Assembly: GCF_024166365.1 (NCBI RefSeq)
Contig: NC_064834.1
Span: 57,640,001-57,704,000, forward strand
Length of the DNA: 64,000 bases
From: Elephas maximus indicus
Taxonomy: Eukaryota > Chordata > Mammalia > Proboscidea > Elephantidae
Direction of reading: 5' to 3'
Each line of letters starts with the position of its first letter. Positions within the stretch are counted from its first letter, which is position 1. The notes below the pieces were generated by a model, which had not been told where the DNA came from, did not search any database, and saw only the letters and a program-made list of their open reading frames with translations. Below, in pieces: positions 57,965-64,000 of this stretch. The translations under genes were made by a program, and so were the position numbers.

Positions 57965-58690
57965 GGTACAGAATTAAATTATTCTGTTCATGCCCACTCT
58001 TACCACTGGCCCATGCAAGACTCCCCTTTCGCTTCATTGTGTTATTTTCCCCCTTGATTTATCTTCCTGACTTCTACTTCTCTCCTTCTGAAAGGCACTC
58101 ACGCTACTGTTTTTTAATATATATCTTTCCAACCGCCCTTCTGTATATTTCTTTAGATATATGTGTATCCTTGAAAAATATATAGTGTTGCTTAACGCCT
58201 GTGTTTTTAATTTGCATAAATGGTGTTGTAAATCTTATTCTCCCTTACTTTTCTTGCTTAACAACATGTTTGTGAGATGTAGCCTAACTGCAATATATAA
58301 ATCTGGCTCTTTGCTTCTGATTCAGCATCATATTTTATCTTGTGCTTATACCATATTTTATTTATTCATTCCCCTGGGAATGGACACGTAGGTTGCTTCC
58401 AACTACTGACTGCCACCATCAAAAAAAAAGAGGATAATAAAAAAAAATTGTATGTGTCTCTTTATGAACCTATACAGCCTTTCTTTGAATATAAATCTTG
58501 AAATAGAATTTCTTGGTCTCAATAAAATGATGTAAGCAAGTATGCCAGGCACTAACAGTCTATCTCCACAATGAATGGACACGTTAATCACACACCAGCA
58601 ATGCACAGGGTTTCTAAATACTCTCATCAGCACATTGATACTACCTAAATTTAAATTTTTTGCCATTTAAAAAATTAAGTTAATTATTTT
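57965..58690 (-). mobile_element. Old L1 region
   Basis: TTGCATAAATGGTGTTGTAA, TTTCTTGCTTAACAACATG, TTATTTATTCATTCCCCTGG and GACACGTAGGTTGCTTCC parallel, with divergence, the younger L1 at 52560-52690 in the same orientation. Interrupted or ended by the U6 insertion. Confidence 0.65.
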
Positions 58691-58706
58691 TTATTCCAAA
58701 TTATCT

Positions 58707-58813
58707 GTGCTCACTTTGGCAGCACATATACTAAAATTGGAACAATACAGAGTAGATAAACATGGCCCCCGTGCAAGGATGACATGCAAATTCACGAAGC
58801 ATTCCACGTTTTT
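58707..58813 (+). pseudogene. RNU6 pseudogene: U6 snRNA pseudogene
   Basis: Full-length 107-nt match to U6 spliceosomal RNA, starting GTGCTCACTTTGGCAGCAC and ending TTCCACGTTTTT. It retains CATATACTAAAATTGGAAC and GATGACATGCAAATTC. About 14 substitutions relative to canonical U6, many at CpG sites. No clear proximal element and TATA spacing upstream, so it is a retro-pseudogene. Upstream AATTATCT (58699-58706) is repeated at 58909-58916. Confidence 0.93.
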
Positions 58814-58908
58814 GCAACTAGGAGTACATGGCAAGGTGTATATCAATTTTTGTATGAGAGACTGAGTTGATTTGTAAGCTTTTGCTTAAAGCACAATAAA
58901 TTTTTTTT
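58814..58908 (+). other. Unidentified 3' segment joined to U6
   Basis: Ninety-five bp that start right after the U6 T-run, contain AAAGCACAATAAA and end in T8 before the second AATTATCT. It lies between the proposed target duplications, so it may have been inserted together with U6, as in LINE template-switch chimeras. Source RNA not recognised; absence of a poly(A) end is odd. Confidence 0.4.
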
Positions 58909-58991
58909 AATTATCTTTATCATAAAGCCATATATTAACATTTTCAAATTTTGAGATATTTACATACATTTACTCTCTGCAGTTCATTATT

Positions 58992-59206
58992 AGGAGTCCT
59001 GGGTGGTGTGAAAGTTTATGCACTGGGCTACTAACTGAAAGGTCGGTGGTTTAAACCTCCCAGAGGCGCCCTGGAAGACAGCAGAGTGATCTCTTTCTGA
59101 AAGATCACAGCCTTGAAAACCTTATGGTACAGTTCTACTGTGTGCACATGGGCTCAGCATCAGTCAAAATCTATACCATGGCAACTAACAACAACAAGAA
59201 CAACAC
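58992..59206 (+). mobile_element. Older AfroSINE-related SINE with 9-bp TSD
   Basis: AGGAGTCCTGGGTGGTG head, GATCACAGCCTTGAAAACC middle, and a tail ending GGCAACTAACAACAACAAG like the RTE tail. Direct repeats TTCATTATT at 58983-58991 and 59207-59215. Confidence 0.87.
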
Positions 59207-59212
59207 TTCATT

Positions 59213-62195
59213 ATTGTTGTTGTTAGGTTGTTAAGTGCCACCAAGTTTGTTCTAACTCATAGTGACATTACGTACAGCAGAATGGAACGCTGCCTGGCCC
59301 TGTGCCATCCTCACAATCCTTGTTATGTTTCAGTCCATTGTTGCAGCCACTGTGTCACTCTGTCTCATTGAGAGTCTTCCTCTTTTTTGCTGACCCTGTA
59401 CTTTAACAAGCATAATGTCCTTCTCCAGGACTGGACCGTCCTGATAAGATGTCCAAAGTATGTGACACGAAATCTCACCATCCTCACTTCTGAGGAGCAT
59501 TCTGGCTGTACTTCTTCCAACCCAGGTTTGTTTGTCCTTCTGGCAGTCCATGTACAGTCAATATTCTTCACCAACATCATAGTTCAAATGCATCAATTCT
59601 TCTTCAGTCTTTCTTATTCACTGTCCAGCTTTTGCATACATATGAGGTGATGGAAAATACTGTGGCGTGGGTCAGGTGTGCCTTAGTCCTTAAAGTGACA
59701 TCTTTGTTTTTTAACACTTGAAAGAGGTCTCTTGCAGCAGATTTGCCCAATGCAACGTGTCCTTTGATTTCTAGACTGCTAATTCCACAGGAATTGATGT
59801 GGATCCAAGTAAAATGAAATCCTTGACAACTTCAATATTTTCTTCATTTATTATGATGTTGCTTAATGGTCCGGTCGAGAGGATTTTTGTCTTCTTTATG
59901 TTGAGAAGTAATCCATACAGAAGGGTGTAGTCTTCGATCTTTATCAGCAAATGCTTCAAGTCCTCTTCATTTTCAGCAAGCAACGTTGTATCATCTGCAT
60001 ATCGCAGGTTGTTTATAAATCTTCTTCCAATCCTAATGTCCTGTTCTTTGTATATCCAGCTTCTCAGATGAACTGTTTAGCAGATGCATTGAAAAGTATG
60101 GTGAAAGGATACAACGCTGACATACACTTTTCCTGATTTTAAGCCATGTAGTATCCCCTTGTTCTGTTCCAATTGCTGCCTCTTGATCTATATACAGGTT
60201 CTGTGTGAGCACAATTAAATTTTCTGGAACTTTCATTCTTTGCAAGGTTATACATAATTTTTTATGATCCACACAGTCAAATAGCTTTGCATAGTCAATA
60301 AAACACAGGTAAATATCTTTCCGGTATTCTCTGCTTTCAACCAAGATCCATCTGACACCAGTAATGATATCCATCGTTTCACGACCTCTTCTGAATCCAG
60401 CTTGAATTTCTGGCAGTTTCACGTCAATGTACTGCTACAACTGCTTTTGAATGATCTTAGGCAAAATTTTACTTAAGTGTGATATTAATGATATTATTTA
60501 ATAATTTCTGCATTCCGTTGGGTCACCTTTCTTTGGAATGGGCACAAATATGGATCTCTTCCAGTTGGCTGGCCACGTAGCTGTCCTCCAAACTTCTTGA
60601 CATAGACGAGTGAGCACTTTCAGCGCTGCACCAGTTTGTTGAACATCTCAATTGGTATTCTGTCAGTTCCTGGAGCTTTGTTTTTTGCCAATTCCTTCAA
60701 TGCAGCTTGGACTTCATCCTTCGGTACCATCGGTTCTTGATCATATGCTATCTCCTGAAATGACTGAACATCGACCAATTATTTTTGGAACAGTAACTCT
60801 GCATTCCTTCCATTTTCTTTTGATGCTTCCTGGTTCGTTCAATATTTTCCCCATAGAACCCTTCAATATTGCTATTCAAGGCTTGAATTTTTTGTTTTTT
60901 CAGCTCTTTCAGCTTGAGAAATGCTGACTGGGTTCACCCCTTTTGGTTTTCTAACTCTGGGTCTTTGCACATTTCTTTATAATACTTTATTTTGTCTCCT
61001 TGAGCCACCCTTTGAAATCTTCTCTTCAGCTCTTTTACTTCATCACCTCTTCCTTGCACTTTAGCTACTTAGCTTTCAACAGCAACTTTCAAAATCTCTT
61101 CTGACATCCATTTTGGTCTTTTCTTTCTTTCCTTTTAATGACCTCTTTCTTTCTTTTCATGTATGATGTCCTTGATGCCATTCCACAACTTGTCTGGTCT
61201 TCAATCATTAGTGTTCAATGCATCAAATCTATTCCTGTGATGGTCTCTAAATTCAAGTGGGATATACTCAAGGTTGTACTTTGGCTCTTCTGGACTTGTT
61301 CTAATTTTCTTCAGCTTTAACTTGAACTTGCATACAAGCAATTGATGGTCTGTTCCACAAACAGTGCCTGGCCTTATGCTGGCTGATGGTATTGAGTTTT
61401 CGATTGTCTCTTTCTACAGAGGTAGTTGATTTGATTCCTTTTGTATTCCATCTGGCAAAATCTACGTGTGTCAACACTGTTTATATTGTTGAAAAAAAAG
61501 ATATTTGCAGTGAAGAAGTCATTGGTCTTTGCAAAATTCTATGATGTGATCTCTAGCATCATTTCTATCACCAAAGGCATATTTTGCAACTACTGATCCT
61601 TTTTTATTTTCAACTTTCACATTCCAATCACCAGTAATTATCAATGCATCACGATTGCATGTTTGATCAATTTCAGACTGCAGAAGTTGGTAAAAATCTT
61701 TAGTTTCTTCATCTTTGGCCTTAATGGTTGCTGTGTAAATTTTGTCATATTACCTGGTCTTACTTGAAGGCACATGGATATTATCCTATCACTGACAGTG
61801 CTGTACTCCAAGATAGATCTTGAAATGTTCTTTTTGATGATGAATGCAATGTCATTCCTGTTCAATTTGCCATAGATCATATGATTGTCCGATTTAAAAT
61901 GGCCAATACCAATCCATTTTAGCTCACTAATACCTAGGATATCAATCTTTATGTGTTCCATTTCATTTTTGATGACTTCCAAATTTTCCAAGATTCATAC
62001 TTAGTACATTCTAAGTTCCAAATATTAATGGATGTTTGCAGCTGTTTCTTCTCATTTTGAGTCATGCCACATCAGCAGATGAAGGTCCCAAAAGCTTGAC
62101 TCCGTCCACATCATTAAGGTTGACTCTGCTTTGGGGAGGAAGCTCTTCTCCAGTTATATTTTGAGTGTCTTCCAATCTGAGAGGAAGAGTATAAT
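59213..62195 (-). mobile_element. RTE LINE, nearly full length, decayed
   Basis: About 2.98 kb, the longest RTE here. On the minus strand in 5' to 3' order: leader at 62195-61995; endonuclease start at 61991 (frame 61641-61991, motif DILGISELKW); linker; RT domain (frame 60033-60422, motif FIDYAKLFDCVDH; YADD encoded near 59990-60002); C-terminal YFGHLIRT region (59365-59580); tail ending in the (TTG)n seen at 59215. Many frameshifts and stops separate the frames, so it is dead, although catalytic motifs remain readable. Confidence 0.9.
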
Positions 62196-63239
62196 TAGCT
62201 TTATAAAATGAATTCAATCCATTCTCACTTTATTTTAGTTTATTTTCCACAACCTTTTCTATTAAACTGGAATTACTTGTTTCTTAAAAAATTAGCAGAA
62301 CCCACCCTTAAATCAGACCTGGGCGTTTTGATGGGTGCGGGTTTGGAGGTTTCATTACCAGTTTATTTTGTTGTTGTTGTTCTTGTGTTATCCACATTTT
62401 TATTCCATATTTTACCAATTTGGCATTTTATGTTTCTAGGGATGTATCACATTCATTGAGATTTTCATGTTTATTAGTATGTACGTTTTCCAACGTATTC
62501 TTTTATTTTTTAATCTATAATACATATAATTATTTAAGAACAGAAGAAAACAAAAACAAATACGAGGGAAAGTAGAGAATAATGAGAGAATGTATTCCAT
62601 GTGTGTTGACTCTACAGTTCATCTAGTAGGTATTTTTCAAATCTTATACATATTTTCTTATTTATGTTTACACGAACCCTCATCTTCAGAAAAAGGGTAT
62701 TTTAAATCTTACACTGTAATTGTTAGTTTATTTTTGTTTCTGATGTAGTTCTGTGGACTATTAACTGTAGATTTTAAAATAGTATTATTCAATACATAAA
62801 TGTTAATCGTACTTTTATCTTGTTGATGCATTTTTCCTTTCACCTATTCTTCAATTTGATTTGATGTTAAAATTCCTATCCTGGGTTTCTCTTAGCCCAC
62901 ACATTTATTTTCAAACAGGTCAAAAATAATAGTTTTCTTTGTAATTTTTGTGCAACACTATTAATGGATCTTGATTTTCATTCAATCTGAGTTTATCACT
63001 TGATCAATGAGTTTAGCCCATCTATACGTATTGTAATTACTGAAGTATATTGGACTTCTTTCTGCAAGCTTCTTTTGTGTTTTCTGCTTGCCATACTTCC
63101 CTTTTATATCTTTTCACTCTTACTCTTTTCCCTGTCATTTTTAATAGATCTATATTGTATTTTGCAGGTTTAAAAGCTACTTTTTTTTTTTTTCATTCTT
63201 CAAATAGTTCCACTACGCCAATAGGGTTTCCCTTATATA
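62196..63239. mobile_element. AT-rich interval with old L1 remnants
   Basis: 62960-63130 (CATTCAATCTGAGTTTATC, GAGTTTAGCCCATCTATACG, TGTAATTACTGAAGTATATTGG) resembles old L1 sequence. The remainder is AT-rich with no gene. T-run at 63181-63193. Confidence 0.5.
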
Positions 63240-63478
63240 TGTGTCTTAGTAAAAAAAAAAAATTCCCCTATTAACTTCCTAAGCTTAAAAATATTCGTGC
63301 ATCTGGCATCAGATTCTTTCTCTACCTGAGTAGCCCGCTTGACGCTTCCTAGTCAAGTGCACTTTTACTACTAACCCTCTGCTTGCTAATAAACCTCTGC
63401 TCACTTGGCACTATTTGTCTCAGTATTTGAATTCTTTCCTATACTGAAGACAAGAACCGAGGCTGTTCTCTAGTAACA
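63240..63478 (+). mobile_element. 5' LTR (3' part) of a class I ERV
   Basis: Endogenous retroviral LTR whose end is fixed by the primer binding site 6 bp downstream. It carries AATAAA at 63388-63393 and ends CTAGTAACA at 63478. The start is uncertain: TGTGTCTTAG at 63240 is a possible TG start but would make a short LTR. The region is GC-richer than the old L1 before it. Confidence 0.7.
63388..63393 (+). promoter_or_regulatory. LTR polyadenylation signal
   Basis: AATAAA within GCTAATAAACCTCTGC, about 90 bp before the LTR end, as expected in the R region of gammaretrovirus-like LTRs. Confidence 0.7.
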
Positions 63479-63483
63479 TATTC

Positions 63484-63501
63484 TGGTGCCGTGACTTGGA
63501 T
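63484..63501 (+). promoter_or_regulatory. Retroviral primer binding site, tRNA-His type
   Basis: TGGTGCCGTGACTTGGAT is complementary to the 3' end of tRNA-His with one mismatch (C to T at position 14). It begins five bases after the LTR end. This places the element among histidine-primed class I ERVs. Confidence 0.85.
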
Positions 63502-64000
63502 CACAAGCTTCCTCCTTCTTCATCCAGAAAGTGGTGAGTCCACCTCAGAGCGCAGGCTCTCTTTCTTTCCAGCCCAGTGCCGAAGTATCCCTACCTCTAC
63601 GTGCACGTTTGTGTTTTGTTTCTTCTTGAGAGAGAGGTCTGAGAGGTGCTAGAAAGATTTGTCTGTATTTGGTCTGACTATGGTAATAATGAGTGTCTGA
63701 AAAAAAGAGGCACTCCCTCCCTCCACTTCACAGAGGTGTCCGGGTCAAACCTGAGGCATGTAGGGGCCTCACAGGGACTTATAATAATGAATGTCTGATT
63801 CTTTCAGACTCCAAAGAAAAGAGGCACTTCCTCCCTCCACTTTGTGGAGGTGTCTGGGTCAAACTCCGCACACTGAGATGTGCAGGGGCCTCACAAGGAC
63901 TTCCAACTTTGCTTAATTAATAATCAGGCTCATCTGGGGAGCACACATAAGGATTAGTCATCCAGTGCTCTGAGCCTCCTGTCTTAAACAACCAGGAGAG
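63502..64000 (+). mobile_element. ERV leader, cut by the window edge
   Basis: Sequence following the primer binding site. A GTGAGT donor-like site lies at 63534-63539 and an acceptor-like CTTTCTTTCCAG ends at about 63572. A 75-codon frame at 63693-63920 spans the leader repeat and shows no gag motif. The gag, pol and env regions, if present, lie beyond 64000. Confidence 0.65.
63681..63903 (+). repeat. Imperfect tandem repeat in ERV leader
   Basis: Two units, 63681-63779 and 63780-63903. They share TAATAATGA(G/A)TGTCTGA, AAGAGGCACT(C/T)CCTCCCTCC, GAGGTGTC(C/T)GGGTCAAAC and GGGGCCTCACA(G/A)GGACTT. The second has insertions of roughly 25 bp. Confidence 0.85.

Noticed and set aside
58707-58813. 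Functional U6 gene
   Set aside because: About 14 substitutions, no clear upstream U6 promoter elements and flanking direct repeats indicate a retro-pseudogene.
63693-63920. ERV gag start
   Set aside because: The frame spans the leader tandem repeat and shows no matrix or other gag motif.
1-64000. CRISPR arrays, operons, prokaryotic promoters, phage or plasmid genes
   Set aside because: Regularly spaced repeats and compact coding are absent; SINE, LINE and LTR content shows a mammalian nuclear genome.

Overview
The window is vertebrate, almost certainly mammalian, nuclear DNA. It is AT-rich and dense in retrotransposon remnants, with no operons, no bacterial gene spacing and no long open coding frame. 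The best lineage clue is the abundance of tRNA-derived SINEs of the AfroSINE type, which carry a 3' tail like that of the local RTE LINE (internal promoter boxes near the head, tail ending GGTTTGGTTT). With RTE (BovB-like) LINE copies, this points to an afrotherian genome. An elephant, sirenian or hyrax is most likely; I cannot fix the species.

I found no convincing protein-coding gene, rRNA or functional tRNA, and no previously undescribed multi-gene system. Almost all open frames are short chance frames or pieces of LINE ORFs. The one non-repeat stretch that really looks exonic is a 65-bp candidate exon at 33298-33362 with a strong acceptor and donor.

Layout. 1-10.6 kb: SINEs, a truncated RTE, MIR and L2 remnants. 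12.3-13.5 kb: MER5-like DNA transposon fragments and a 284-bp hAT-type MITE with a perfect 8-bp target duplication. 16.0-17.5 kb: two RTE copies in opposite orientation, one holding a small nested RTE fragment. 18.1-19.1 kb: an old L1 split by a solo LTR. 19-34 kb: mostly unique DNA with scattered SINEs, MIRs and one LTR. 35.6-38.8 kb: an RTE split by a solo LTR (5-bp duplication GTAAG), a SINE, L2 and another LTR. 39-51 kb: unique DNA, L2/MIR, SINEs and a solo LTR with CCAGG duplication. 51.5-54.5 kb: a younger 5'-truncated L1 with an open ORF2 C-terminus, then an old L1 carrying a second MITE of the 13.2 kb family and a perfect 35-bp tandem duplication. 58-62.2 kb: old L1, a U6 snRNA pseudogene fused to an unidentified 3' segment, an old SINE and a nearly full-length decayed RTE. 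63.2-64 kb: the 5' end of a class I endogenous retrovirus (LTR end, tRNA-His primer binding site, leader) that runs off the right edge.

The elements act together only as a mobile-element ecology: RTE reverse transcriptase is the likely mobiliser of the SINEs because their 3' tails are alike, and nesting gives a relative insertion order. Family assignments come from pattern recognition, not database searches, so boundaries are approximate unless a target-site duplication is given.
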